In this document: one piece after another, positions 18,358-28,776 of the stretch
Layout of the letters: every line of letters begins with the position of its first letter
Numbering within the stretch: position 1 is the stretch's first letter
Origin: Streptomyces thinghirensis
GTDB taxonomy: Bacteria; Actinomycetota; Actinomycetia; Streptomycetales; Streptomycetaceae
Assembly: GCA_021502835.1 (NCBI GenBank)
Contig: JAKFGP010000026.1
Span: 1-47,255, forward strand
Length of the DNA: 47,255 nt
Reading direction: 5' to 3'
Translations under genes and position numbers: made by a program
Notes under the pieces: model-generated
Databases searched by the model: none
Told to the model about the DNA's origin: nothing
Seen by the model: the letters and a program-made list of their open reading frames with translations, nothing else

Positions 18358-19597
18358 TCACGCCGCCCCGTGCGGACCGACGCCGACGCCGACGACCTCG
18401 CCGACGACGATGACGGCGGGCGGCCTGACCTCCTGCGCGACGACCGTCTCGGCGACCGTGGCGAGGGTGGCGTCCACCCGGCGCTGGGCGGCCGTCGATG
18501 CCCTCCTGGACGAGGGCGACCGGGGTCTGCGGGGACTTGCCGTGCGCGACGAGGGTCTCGGCGATCCGGCCGATCTTGTCGACGCCCATGAGGATCACGA
18601 GCGTGCCGGTGAGTCTGGCGAGGGACGGCCAGTCGACCAGGGAGCGCTCGTCGTCGGGGGCGACGTGCCCGCTGACCACGGTGAACTCGTGGGCGACGCC
18701 CCGGTGGGTGACCGGGATACCGGCCGCGCCGGGGACCGAGATGGAGCTGGAGATGCCGGGGACGACGGTGCACGGGATGCCCGCCTCGGCCAGCGCCTGC
18801 GCCTCCTCCATGCCCCGGCCGAAGACGAACGGGTCGCCGCCCCGAGTCGGCGACCGCCTTGCCCTGCTTGGCGTGCTCGATGAGCGCGTTGTTGATGGCC
18901 TCCTGGGCCATGAAACGGCCGTACGGGATCTTCGCCGCGTCGATGACCTCGACGTGCGGCGGCAGCTCGGCGAGCAGGTCGCGCGGGCCGAGCCGGTCGG
19001 CGATGACGACGTCGGCCTCGGCGAGCAGGCGGCGGCCGCGGACGGTGATCAGGTCGGGGTCGCCGGGGCCCGCCGCCGACGAGGGCGACCCCGGCGGTGC
19101 GGGTGCGCTGGTGCGGAGCGACGAGGGTGCCGTCGCGCAGGCCCTCCACGACCGCGTCGCGGATGGCGGCGGTGTGGCGGGGGTCGCGGTCGCGCGCGCT
19201 CGTGGTGAGTACGGCGACGGTGACGCCCTCGCTGTGCCCGGTCGCGGGGGTCCAGGCAGTGGCCTGGTCGGCGTCGTCGGACCGGACGCACCAGACACGG
19301 TGGCGCTCGGCCTCGGCGGAGGCGGCGGCGTTGGCGTCGGTGTCGCTGGTGGCGATCAGGGCGTACCAGGCGTCCGCGAGGTCGCCGTCCGCGTACGGGC
19401 GCTGCTCCCAGGCGATCTCACCCGCGTCCGCCATGGCCTCGACGGAGGGGTCGCCTCGGGAGAGACGAGGCGGATGTCCGCGCCCGCCGCGATGAGGGGC
19501 GGGCGAGGCGGCGCTGGGCGACCTGCCCGCCGCCGAGGACGACCACGCGACGGCCGGTGAGGCGGAGGCCTACGGGGTAGGCGGGGTGTTCGGCCAT
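18358..19597 (-). CDS. cobA: CysG-type fusion: siroheme/precorrin-2 oxidase domain plus uroporphyrinogen-III C-methyltransferase
   Basis: Makes precorrin-2 for cobalamin or siroheme. The N-terminal Rossmann domain reads LTGRRVVVLGGGQVAQRRLA across a frame change, then DADQATAWTPATGHSEGVTV. The C-terminal SUMT domain shows ALVGGGPGDPDLITVRGRRL (class III methyltransferase signature), AEADVVIADRLG, IDAAKIPYGRFMAQEAINNA, VRLKGGDPFVFGRG (split frame), GIPCTVVPGISSSISVPGAA, GIPVTHRGVAHEFTVVSGHV and GTLVILMGVDKIGRIAETLV. About 410 residues. ATG at 19597 is at the Rossmann N-terminus; TGA at 18358-18360. Frame breaks near 19070, 18845, 18500 and 18390. Upstream in the same direction is cobT, 191 bases away. 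Confidence 0.9.
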
Positions 19598-19733
19598 GAG
19601 GGAGGGCTCCTCGTCCTGGCGGTGCGGTGGGCGCTGCGGCGATGGAGCGGCCCTGACGTGGGGATACGTGCGGATTCTAGGAGACGTGCGGAGGTGGCAC
19701 GAGGTCGGTCCAGCGTACGGCGAGGGCAGGGGC

Positions 19734-19769
19734 GGGGCGGCGGTGACGGATCACCGGCCGCGCCGCCCC
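19734..19769 (-). terminator. Hairpin after cobT
   Basis: GGGGCGGCG at 19734-19742 pairs with CGCCGCCCC at 19761-19769; the loop itself contains GGTGA/TCACC pairing. It begins 20 bases past the cobT stop. No clear T tract, so it may be a terminator or an attenuator before cobA. Confidence 0.5.
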
Positions 19770-19788
19770 TCCCCGCTCGGCCGCGGGG

Positions 19789-22700
19789 CTACTTCTCGGT
19801 GACGCCCGCCGAGTCGAACGTCGCGACCTCGTGCATCGCCCGCGCGGTGCTCTGCACCATCGGCAGGGCGAGCAGCGCGCCCGTGCCCTCGCCGAGGCGG
19901 AGGTCCAGGTCGACCAGCGGGCGCAGGCCCAGCTTGTTGAGCGCGGCGACGTGGCCGGGCTCGGCGCTGCGGTGACCCGCGATGCAGGCCGCGAGGACCT
20001 CGGGGCGATCGCGCGGGCCACCAGGGCGGCGGCGCCGGCGCTGACGCCGTCCAGGATCACCGGGGTGCGCAGGGAGGCGCCGCCGAGCAGCAGGCCGACC
20101 ATGGCCGCGTGCTCGAAGCCGCCGACCGCCGCGAGGACGCCGATGGGGTCGGCCGGGTCGGGGCTGGTGGACTTCCAGCGCGCGGCGGACGACCTCGGTC
20201 TTGCGGGCGAGCGTCTCGTCGTTGATGCCGGTGCCTCGGCCCGTGACCTCGGCCGGGTCGGCGCCGGTGAAGACGGAGATGAGCGCGGCGGACGCGGTGG
20301 TGTTCGCGATGCCCATCTCGCCGGTGAGCAGCGCCTTGTTGCCGGCCGCCACCAGGTCGCGGGCAGTCTCGATGCCGACCTCGATGGCCTGCTTGGCCTC
20401 CTCGCGGCTCATCGCGGGGCCGGTGGTCATGTCGGACGTGCCCGCGCGGACCTTGCGGGGGCAGCAGGCCGGGCGTGGCGGGCAGGTCGGTGGCGACACC
20501 GACGTCCACGACGCACACCTCGGCGCCGACCTGGGTGGCGAAGGCGTTGCAGACCGCTCCCCCGCCCAGGAAGTTGGCCACCATCTGGGCGGTGACCTCC
20601 TGCGGCCAGGGGTGACGCCCTGGGCGTGCACCCCGTGGTCGCCGGCGAAGACCGCGACGGCCGCGGGCTCCGGAATGGGCGGCGGGCACTGACGGGACAG
20701 GCCGGAGAGCTGGGCGGAGATGATCTCCAGCATGCCGAGCGCGCCGGCCGGCTTGGTCATGCGCTTCTGCCGCTCCCATGCCTCGCCGAGCGCCTTGGCG
20801 TCGAGCGGTCGGATCTGTGCGACGGTCTCGGCAAGCAGGTCGTGGGTCCTCTCCGGGCAGGGCGCGTCGGCCGTACGTCTCCTCGTGCACGACCCAGGAC
20901 AGCGGGCGGCGCTTGGACCAGCCGGCCTGCATCAGCTCGAGCTCGTCCGGGAACTCGTCGACGTACCCGACGCACAGGTAGGCGACGACGTCCAGGTGCT
21001 CGGGCAGGCCGAGGGCGCGGACCATCTCGCGCTCGTCGAAGAAGCTGACCCAGCCGACGCCGAGGCCCTCGGCGCGCGGGCGGCGAGCCAGGAGGTTCTC
21101 GACCGCGAGCGCGGAGGGTACGGCGCCATCTGCGGCTGGGTGTGCCGGCCAGCGTGTGCCGGCCGCCGCGCGTCCCGTCGGCGGTGACGACGATGTTGAC
21201 CGGGGTGTCGAGGATGGCCTCGATCTTCAGTTCCTTGAACTGCTTGGCCCGGCCCTTGGGAAGGGACTTCGCGTACGCCTCGCGCTGACGCATCGCCAGT
21301 TCGTGCATGGCGCGGCGGGTGTCGGCGGAGCGGATGACGACGAAGTCCCAGGGCTGCTGAGTGGCCGACGGAGGGCGCGGTGTGGGCGGCCTCCAGGACG
21401 CGGAGCAGCACCTCGTGCGGGATGGGGTCGCTGCGGGAAGCCGTTGCGGATGTCACGGCGTTCGCGCATGACCTTCAGGACGGCCTCGCGTTCGACGTCG
21501 TCGTAGGCGGGTGCCGCCGGGCCGGCGGACTGCCGTACTTCCGCCACGGCGGCCGGGTGCGCGATCGTGCGGCTCTTCCTGGTCGGCGGCGCGCGTGTCC
21601 AGGTCGTCGGCGCTTTGGGCGACCTCGGGGTCGGCCTCGCGCGGGGCGGGGACCGGTGCGACGGGGTCCGGCGCCTGGGCGTCCGCGTGGGCCTCCGGGG
21701 GAGGAGGACGGACTCGGGCGGCGTCGGGGCGAGGTGCGGGGCGGTGGGCACCTGACCGCCGTCGACCGGCACGGAAGTGGCCGACGGGCTGGGCTTCGGG
21801 CTCGGGCTGAGGCTCGGGCTCGGGCTCGGGCTCGGGCTGAGCCTCGGGCTCGGGCTCTGCCTCGACGGTGCCCGTCGGTGTCGCGTCCGGACTCCACGGG
21901 TTCGGGCACGCTGTGGGGCACGTCCCCGTCCTGCGGTACGGCGACGTTCACGAGGGACTGGGGGCCCTGGGCGGGCTGCGGCTCGTCCGGGACGGGCTGG
22001 GCTTCGGCGGCGGGCTGGACGTCCGGCTGTGGTCCGGTGTCCTGGGGTACGGGCTGCGCGTCGGGCTCGGGCTGCGCGTCCGGCTGCGCGTGTGCCGGCG
22101 CCTGTGCCTGTTGTTCCTGTTCCTGCATCGGCTGTACGGCCGTTGCCGGTACCGGTGCCTCCGGGGACGGCTCCGCTTCGGCGTGGTTGGACAGCGTGAT
22201 CGCGTCGGGTGCCTGGATCTCGGGGGCCTCGGCGAGCGAGGGCTCCTGCGGCTCGGGGGCCTCGGCCGGTTCGGCCGGCCGGATCGGCCCGGGCGCGGGT
22301 GGCTTCGGTGGCCTCGGCAAGCTGCGGGGCCTCCGACACCGGCTGCGCGAAGACCTCTTGGGCGGGCTGAACGGGCTCGACTGCCTGGACAGGCTCGGGC
22401 GCGGGCTCCGGGTGACCGCCTCGGGAGCCAGTACGGATTCCTCCACGGGGTCGGGGCCGGGTCCCGGGTCGGGCTCGGCGGCCTGCTCCACCTCGGCCTG
22501 CGGGGCGGGGCGCCTCCTCCGCTGCGGCCTCGGGCACTACCAGCGGCCGCCGCCAGGCTGCATCCTCGGCGTTCGGCGTCTCGGGGGCGGAGGTGGCCTC
22601 GTCACCCGGCACCGCGTCGGCACCCACGGGACCGACGGAACCGTCGGCGCCCTCCCGCGTCGACGGCCACGGTCTCGGTCCGGGCCTCGGGGGGCGGCGG

Positions 22701-23612
22701 CGACGTCAGCGGCGGCGGCGACAGCCGGAATCTCGGCCTCGCCGACTGCGCCGGACATGCCGAACTCACGGGGCTCGCCGACTTCACCGGATCTCTTCGG
22801 ACCCACCGGCCCCACCGACCTCGCCGGTCTCCTCTGCCCCACCGGCCCCACCGGCCCCACCGATCTCACCGGCCCCACCGACCTCGCCGACCTCGCCGAC
22901 CTCGCCGACCTCAGCCTCTCCGATCGCTCCGCCGGTCGCCGCCACAGCCTCCGTAGCCACTCGGGCCACGGCCTCCGTCGCGCACGGCCTCCCGTAGCCA
23001 CGCGGGTCACGAGTGCCTGGGCCGCGCCCACCGGCTCCGGCACCTGTTCCGGGACCGGAACAACCGTTTCCGCATGCGCCGCCCCGTCGCTCACCGGGGA
23101 CTGCGCTCCCAGGGCGCCGCCCCCTGCGGTGGCATCGCGGCCGCCTGCGGGACGTCGAGGTACTCGGGACCGGCGGTCTGCGGGCCCGCGTGCCGTACCG
23201 GCGCGTCGGCCGGGCGACGGTCGGCGAGGGAACGGACCGGGCTCGCGGAGGTGTCGGGGATCGGCGGGCCGAGGTGCAGCGGCCTGCGCGGTGGCACCGG
23301 CGCGGACGCGGGCTCGGGTGCCGCTTCCGGCTCCGGCAGGCGGACGCCGCCGAGGTCGACCGAGCCGCTGTCGCGGCCGGACATCTCGTGCGGGCCCGGC
23401 TGGTGCACGGTCTCGACGACCGGCTCCGGCGCGGGCGGCGCGACCTCGTTGCCCCAGGCGCTCTGGGCTCCCGGCAGCAACAACAGGTCCTCGTCCTCGG
23501 CGGTGGTCTCGGAGAGGTAGGTGTACGCGCCGGGTGCGGGGACGCCCGGCTGCTCCACCATGCCTGCGTTCTCCGGCAGCCCCTCGCCCGGGATCTGGCC
23601 GGTGTCGGTCAT
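19789..23612 (-). CDS. cobT: Very long CobT: low-complexity N-terminus + BluB-like nitroreductase domain + nicotinate-nucleotide:DMB phosphoribosyltransferase
   Basis: Lower-ligand activation for cobalamin. N-terminus MTDTGQIPGEGLPENAGMVE with a good GAGGGGT ribosome site. About 700 residues of Pro/Glu/Ala-rich, repeat-like sequence follow. A BluB-like flavin domain comes next (at about 21480-20850): DIRNGF, IPHEVLLRVLEAAHTAPSVG, VNIVVTADGTRGGRHTLG and YLCVGYVDEFPDE. The C-terminal CobT part shows AVFAGDHGVHAQGVTPWPQE (split), EVCVVDVGVATDLPATPGLL, GEMGIANTTASAALISVFTG, GRGTGINDETLARKTEVVRR and LVDLDLRLGEGTGALLALPM. Whether this is one polypeptide depends on bridging many indels; I recall S. 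coelicolor cobT as similarly long. BluB would make dimethylbenzimidazole and CobT would attach ribose phosphate to it. Stop TAG 19789-19791. Confidence 0.78.
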
Positions 23613-23958
23613 GCGTAACCCCTCGCCCATCGGTTAGTGCTTCTACGACCAGCTACACCCGGGACGGCGCACCGACCGCCCCGTAGTGAAGAACGAGCGT
23701 GCGTGCCCAGCGGCACGAACGACCCGCCGGAAAAAGACGACAAAGCCATTGAGTGGCATTGTCGCGGTCGTTCCCCCGCCACGACAGCTTGATCCGCGAC
23801 GCCCGCTGTGGACTGCGCCACGTTGCGCGTCCTCCGGTTCTGCCGTACCACACCCAGCCCGGATCGGGCGGGTTTTTACGGACATTGACCGACGAAGCGC
23901 CGGGTGTCCGAGTGCGGTACAACAATCCGCCAGCCTACCCCGCGCGGTATGACAAGCC
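23613..23958. other. 345-base leader region upstream of cobT
   Basis: No gene is supported. An adenosylcobalamin riboswitch was looked for, since this precedes a corrinoid gene; I could not find a B12-box-like element. A promoter could not be placed with confidence. Confidence 0.35.
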
Positions 23959-25181
23959 GATCACGGGGCGCGGTCCGGGAGGACCCCGCTGAGCAGGAAC
24001 ACGACGCTCCGCTCGGTCTCCGTCCAGGCCCGGGTGTCGAGTCCGACGGACTGCAGCAGGGCGCACTCGACCCTGTAGCCGTGCTCCGTCAGGTCCCTGC
24101 CGACGAGTTCGGCCGCGTCGCGGGTCGCGGCGTGCGCGACGATGCGCTGCGGCCGCCGGTCGGCGACCGCGGAGACCACGGCCGCTCCGCCGCCGCCGAC
24201 CCGGACCACGTCGGGCTCGGGGAGGTTCTCCAGGACGTGCGGAGCGGTGCCGTGCACGATCTGGAGCTGGGCGCCGAAGTGCCGGGCGCAGGCCTCGGTG
24301 CGGGCGCAGGCGTCCAGGTCGCGGTCGACCGCGATGACCGCGGCGCCCGCACGGGCGGCCTCGGTGGCGAAGGCGCCGCTGCCGCAGCCGATGTCCCCAC
24401 CAGGTCGCCGAGGCGCGGGCCGAGCCGGGCGAGTTGGGACACGCGGAGCAGGTCGGCCTCGCCCTCGCCGAGTTCGCCGGCGTACGCCTCGGCGGGCAGG
24501 GCCCAGCCGCGCGGGCCGGCGGCGGGGTCGCGGCCGGCGACCCAGCCCGTGCCGTCGGTCGCGGTGCCGGGGCCGACGCTTCCGCCGGCGACGATGACGA
24601 CGTTCGGGTCGCGCCAGGTGTGGTCGGCGGCCTTGTCGGAGGTGACGACGGTGACCCGTTCGCGCGCGGTGCCGAGTTCCTCGCAGATGACGAAGGTGCG
24701 GTGGATTCCCTCCATCAGCAGGCCGAGTTCGGCGGGGCCGGCGCCCGGGGAGGTGAGGACCGCGACCTTGGTGTGGGCCCGGCATACGTTCACCGCGCGC
24801 CGCAGGGTGTGGGGGTGGGCGACGACCACATGGGCGTCGTCCCAGGGCATTCCGGCGCGCGCGAAGGCGGCGGCCACGGAGGAGACGGCCGGGACGACTT
24901 CGACCTCCAGGCCGAACTCGGGTGCGCGCAGAGTGCGTACGACGCCGAAGAAGCCGGGATCGCCGTCGGCGAGTACGACCGCCGTTCCGCGGTGGGCGGC
25001 GATGCGGCGGGCGGCGAGGGCGACGCTGCCGAGGCGGATGCGTTCGGCGGCGGGCGGTACCTCGGGAAGTGCCAGGTGGTGGGCGGCACCGGCCACCAGT
25101 GTGGCGGCGCCCAGTGCGGAACGATGCCGCGGCGGTCAGCGGCGAACCGTCCCATCCGATCACCGTGACCCGGTCGGCCAT
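23959..25181 (-). CDS. cobL: Precorrin-6Y C5,15-methyltransferase (decarboxylating), CbiE-CbiT fusion
   Basis: Methylates C5 and C15 and decarboxylates the acetate at C12 in corrin synthesis. MADRVTVIGWDGSPLT opens the CbiE half (class III methyltransferase fold), with VVLADGDPGFFGVVRTLRAP, EVEVVPAVSSVAAAFARAGM, PWDDAHVVVAHPHTLRRAVN and GIHRTFVICEELGTARERVT. After a frame change near 24395 the CbiT half shows DIGCGSGAFATEAARAGAAV (SAM motif I), IAVDRDLDACARTEACARHF and LEQ-less tail SVVFLLSGVLPDRAP. About 405 residues, full length. ATG at 25181, TGA at 23959-23961. Same strand as cobT and cobA, with 346 bases to cobT, so it may have its own promoter. Confidence 0.88.
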
Positions 25182-25301
25182 CGTCGTCAGTCTCCAGGGT
25201 TTCGCAGGTCGTGGTCGCGGAACCGTTGGCCGGCGCGCCCCGTGAGGGTACCCGGTGCGGCCTGGGGGGCGGGGCCGTGGCGCTCTCGGAGCCCCCGTGG
25301 A

Positions 25302-25939
25302 TCAGTTCCAGTCGGTGAAGGTGGTGAAACCGTCGTTGTCGGTCAGTGACCCGGCCGCGCCTTCAAGGTCCTCCGGCAGCAGGCTCCACACGATGAAGTC
25401 GGTGCGGACCTCCGTCCAGACACCGTCGTCCGTGCGGACGCGGGCTATGCAGGCGTTGCGCAGGACGCCCTCGCTGATGCAGCCGATCTTCTGGGCGACC
25501 TGCTGGGAGGCGGTGTTGTCGGCGGCGGTGCGCAGCTCGACGCGTTCGAACTTCTGGTCGCCGAAGAGCCATTGGGCGGTGGCGAGCGCCGCCTGGAGGC
25601 GTAGCCCTCGCCCCGGGCCCAGGGGGCGACGATGTACGACAGCTCGGTGGACCGTACGTGCCAGTTGGTCTTGGCCAGCTGGATGACGCCGACCAGGCGC
25701 TGGGTGAGGAACTCGGTGACCGCGAGGTCGAGTCCCCGGCCGGATGTGCGCTCGGCGGGGGCGTGGTCGCCGATCCAGGTGCCTGCGGCCTGCTCGGTGA
25801 AGGGCTGGGGGACGTGGGTCCAGGCGGCGACCTGCTCGTCGTTCATCATGGCGGCGAGGGCCGGGACGTCGTCCTCGTCGAGGGGGCGCAGCACCAACCG
25901 CTCCGTGCTGATGGAGATGTTGGGGAAGGTGCTCGTCAT
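25302..25939 (-). CDS. GNAT acetyltransferase (RimJ/RimL-like)
   Basis: About 212 residues. STERLVLRPLDEDDVPALAA is the usual start of RimJ/RimL-type GNATs, and the acetyl-CoA loop reads ELSYIVAPWARGEGYASRAA (split by one indel near 25605). It is followed by ERVELRTAADNTASQQVAQK and IGCISEGVLRNACIARVRTD in the next frames, ending GFTTFTDWN. These proteins acetylate N-terminal or side-chain amines; the substrate here is unknown. ATG at 25939 is the only start in front of the conserved N-terminus, with GGAGCGGC upstream; TGA 25302-25304. Monocistronic between cobL and metQ. Confidence 0.82.
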
Positions 25940-26007
25940 GCGCCGCTCCGTAACCTGTGTGACCGTCAGGGCCTACTCAAACTGCCCAGCATGCAGCATG
26001 AAAGCAC

Positions 26008-26916
26008 TCAACCACACCACCGGGGTCCGCCCCGGTGCGGAGCGGACCCCGTGCGCGGCGGACCCCGTGCGGGACCGGCGGTGCGATCGAAGGAGGGCAG
26101 GACGGCGCCGGCGTACTTGTCCGCGATGAACTTCTTCACCTCGGGCGAGTTGAGGAGCTTCGCGAGCTTCTTCACGCGCGGGTCGTCCTCCTGGCCCTCC
26201 TTGACGGCGAGCAGGTTGCTGTTCGGGGTTGCCCCTTGGCGCTCTCCAGCAGGAGGGAGTCCTTGGCCGGCTTCAGGTCGGCCTCGATGGCGTAGTTCCC
26301 GTTGACGACGGCCGCGTCCACGTCGTCCAGGGAGCGGGGGTCCTGGGCCGCCTCCAGCTCCTTGAACTTGAGGTTCTTCGGGTTCTCGGTGATGTCCGAG
26401 GGGTCGCCGAGGTGCCGACGCCGTCCTTGGAGCGTGATGAGCCCGTTGGCCGCGAGCAGCTGCAGGGCGCGGCCCTCGTTGACGGTGTCGTTCGGGACGG
26501 CGACGGTCGCGCCGCTCTTCAGGCCCTCCGCCTTGTCGACCTTGTGGGAGTAGAGGCCGAGGGGGCTCCAGGTGCACGTCGACGACGGACACGATGTGAG
26601 TGCCGTTCTTCTTGTTGAAGTCGTCGAGGTACGGCTGGGTCTGGAAGTAGTTGGCCCCCACCGAGCCGTCCTCCGTCGCCGTGTTCGGCGTGACGTAGTC
26701 GGTGAACTCCTTGACCTCGAGGTCGAGGCCCGCGTCCTTCGCCAGGTTGTCCTTGACGTAGTTCAGGATCTCGGCGTGCGGGGTGGGGCTCGCGGCGACG
26801 ATCAGCGGGCCGGAGGTGTCGGAGGCGGAGTCCTTGCCCGAGCCGCAGGCGGAGAGTCCGAGGGTGAGCGCCCCGGTGGCGAGGACAGCGATGGTGATCT
26901 TGGCGGTGTTACGCAC
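26008..26916 (-). CDS. metQ: Methionine-binding lipoprotein MetQ
   Basis: NlpA/MetQ family substrate-binding protein of the D/L-methionine importer. Signal peptide with lipobox: LATGALTLGLSACGSG, with lipidation at the Cys about residue 25. Then PLIVAASPTPHAEILNYVKD, FTDYVTPNTATEDGSVGANY and FQTQPYLDDFNKKNGTHIVS, followed through frame changes (about 26570, 26410 and 26225) by AADGLITL-like coding and LAVKEGQEDDPRVKKLAKLL, SPEVKKFIADKYAGAVLPSF. GTG at 26916 with AGGAAAGG upstream. Family members usually end near LPSF (about 26095); in the present frame translation continues 28 codons through a hairpin to TGA at 26008, probably because the true stop was lost to an indel. Third gene of metN-metI-metQ. 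Confidence 0.9.
   Translation of the reverse strand: MRNTAKITIAVLATGALTLGLSACGSGKDSASDTSGPLIVAASPTPHAEILNYVKDNLAKDAGLDLEVKEFTDYVTPNTATEDGSVGANYFQTQPYLDDFNKKNGTHIVSVVDVHLEPPRPLLPQGRQGGGPEERRDRRRPERHRQRGPRPAAARGQRAHHAPRTASAPRRPLGHHREPEEPQVQGAGGGPGPPLPGRRGRGRRQRELRHRGRPEAGQGLPPAGERQGATPNSNLLAVKEGQEDDPRVKKLAKLLNSPEVKKFIADKYAGAVLPSFDRTAGPARGPPRTGSAPHRGGPRWCG
26022..26050 (-). terminator. Hairpin at the end of the metNIQ operon
   Basis: GGGGTCCGC (26022-26030) pairs with GCGGACCCC (26042-26050) around an 11-base loop; a further GCGGACCCCGT copy at 26058-26068 could compete. Its position just past the expected end of metQ suggests a terminator. Confidence 0.5.
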
Positions 26917-26994
26917 GAAAAGTGCCTTTCCTGATGAGGTGGTGCGACCCCGTCACGGGTGACGGGGAGTCCGGTGAAGAAGTGGAGCGGCCGG

Positions 26995-27732
26995 TTACGC
27001 GACCTTGCTCACGTCGGCTGCCGCGGGTTCCTCGGTCCTGAGCAGCCGCAGCCTGGGCCCGGCGCCCCCGCGTCCGCCGCGGCGGTGCAGGGTGCGGGCG
27101 GCGTAGTCGCCGGCGAACTGGATGAGCGAGATGACGACGGCGAGGATCGCGACGGTGATCCACATCAGCCCGGTCTCGAAGCGCTGGTAGCCGTAGCGGA
27201 CGGCGAGGTCGCCGAGACCTCCGCCGCCGACGGTGCCGGCCATGGCCGAGTAGCCGATGAGGGCGATGATCGTGGTGGTGGTGCTGGCGATCAGCGACGG
27301 AAGCGCTTCGGGGACCAGGACCTTGCGGACGATGGTCCAGCTGTTGCCGCCCATCGACTGGACGGCCTCGACGAGCCCTCCGTCGACTTCGCGCACGGCC
27401 GTCTCGACGAGCCGCGCGAAGAAGGGGATGCCGCCGATGGCGAGCGGCACGATCGCGGCCTCGCTGCCGATGGTCGTGCCGGTGACCCAGCGGGTGAAGC
27501 TCATCAGCGCGACCATGAGGATGATGAACGGCATCGAGCGGCCGACGTTCACGATCTGGCCGATGACCTTGTTGACCAGGACGTTCTGCAGCAGGCCGCC
27601 CTTGTCGGTGAGGACGAGGAGCACGCCGAGCGGGAGCCCGGCCACCACGGCGATCAGGGTGGACCAGCCGACCATGATCAGGGTCTCCCAGGACGCCTGC
27701 TCCAGCAGTGGCTGCATCTCGGACCAGGTCAC
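26995..27732 (-). CDS. metI: Methionine ABC transporter permease MetI
   Basis: Intact frame of 245 residues. MetI-type permease with five predicted helices: ETLIMVGWSTLIAVVAGLPL, GVLLVLTDKGGLLQNVLVNK, the conserved VNVGRSMPFIILMVALM, and the EAA loop EAVQSMGGNSWTIVRKVLVP followed by EALPSLIASTTTTIIALIGY, SAMAGTVGGGGLGDLAVRYG and VAILAVVISLIQFAGDYAAR. The C-terminal tail is Arg/Gly-rich. The GTG start at 27732 overlaps the metN stop by four bases (GTGA), a tight translational coupling. Stop TAA 26995-26997. It forms the channel with MetN as ATPase and MetQ as receptor. Confidence 0.95.
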   Translation of the reverse strand: MTWSEMQPLLEQASWETLIMVGWSTLIAVVAGLPLGVLLVLTDKGGLLQNVLVNKVIGQIVNVGRSMPFIILMVALMSFTRWVTGTTIGSEAAIVPLAIGGIPFFARLVETAVREVDGGLVEAVQSMGGNSWTIVRKVLVPEALPSLIASTTTTIIALIGYSAMAGTVGGGGLGDLAVRYGYQRFETGLMWITVAILAVVISLIQFAGDYAARTLHRRGGRGGAGPRLRLLRTEEPAAADVSKVA

Positions 27733-28776
27733 TTGGCACCTTCCTTCACCAGCAGGGACGGCTCCTGGTCCGTCTCGCTCACCACGTCGATCTGCAGGCC
27801 CTGTTCGCGCAGGAAGCCGACGGGCACCACGTTGTCCTCGTAGCGTCCGGGCAGTTCGATCCGCATCCGGCCGACCTGGAGGCCGCCGACGGTGTCGATG
27901 GCGGCACCGAGGATCGATATGTCGATGTTGTAGGTGCGGGACAGCTGGGAGATGACGGGCTGCGTGGCGGCCTCGCCGTGGAAGGTGACGTCGAGGACGG
28001 TGCGGTCGGCGCCGGACGCGTCGCCGCCGACCGGGAAGAGGGCGGCGGCCAGCTCGGAGCCCGGGGTGGCGAGCAGCTCGCCGACCGTGCCGGACTCGAC
28101 GACGCGGCCCCTGTCCATGAGGGCTGCCGAGTCGCAGACGCTCTTGACGACATCCATCTCGTGAGTGATGAGCAGGACCGTCAGGCCGAGTTGCCGGTTC
28201 AGGTCGCGCAGCAGCTGGAGGATGGAGCGGGTGGTCTCCGGGTCGAGGGCGCTGGTGGCCTCGTCGGAGAGCAGGACCTTGGGGTCGCCGGCCAGGGCGC
28301 GGGCGATGCCGACGCGCTGCTTCTGGCCGCCGGAGAGCTGGGCCGGGTAGGCGCCCGCCTTGTCGGCGAGACCGACGAGGTCGAGCAGCTCCAGCGCCTT
28401 GCGGGAACGTTCCTTCCCGGACTTGCCGAGGATCTCCAGCGGCAGTTCGACGTTGTCCTGCACGGTCCGGGAGGAGAGCAGGTTGAAGTGCTGGAAGACC
28501 ATGCCGATACGGCTGCGCGCCTGCCGCAGTTCCTTGCCGGCGCGGGGGCGCGCGCCGGCGAGCGCGGTGAGGTCCTGGCCGGCGACGGTGACCGTGCCGG
28601 CGGTGGGGCGCTCCAGGAGGTTGACGCAGCGGATGAGCGAGGACTTGCCGGCGCCGGACTGGCCGATGACGCCGTACACCTCGCCCTCGCGGACGTGCAG
28701 GTCGACGCCGTCCAGGGCGGTGACCTCGCGGCCCGCGTGAACGATAGACCTTCGTGAGGCCCGATGTGGTGATCAC
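27729..28776 (-). CDS. metN: Methionine ABC transporter ATP-binding protein MetN
   Basis: Energises methionine import. VITTSGLTKVYRSRG start, Walker A GVIGQSGAGKSSLIRCVNLL, Q-loop GMVFQHFNLLSSRTVQDNVE, ABC signature PAQLSGGQKQRVGIARALAG, Walker B KVLLSDEATSALDPETTRSI and H-loop TVLLITHEMDVVKSV. A C-terminal NIL regulatory domain begins around TVLDVTFHGEAATQPVISQL and includes VGRMRIELPGRYEDNVVPVG; in this family it binds methionine and inhibits transport. About 345 residues. GTG at 28776 fits the family start; an extra base near 28740 shifts the frame just after residue 10. First gene of the operon, with a long leader upstream. Confidence 0.95.

Noticed and set aside
21380..23686. Long plus-strand open frame of more than 750 codons opposite cobT
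   Set aside because: Its product is low-complexity Gly/Ser/Arg sequence without family resemblance. The minus strand carries recognisable BluB- and CobT-like sequence and a ribosome-site-supported start, so the plus frame is a GC-driven shadow.
23613..23958. Adenosylcobalamin riboswitch upstream of cobT
   Set aside because: Expected from gene context, but I found no B12-box-like core. A covariance-model search would be decisive.
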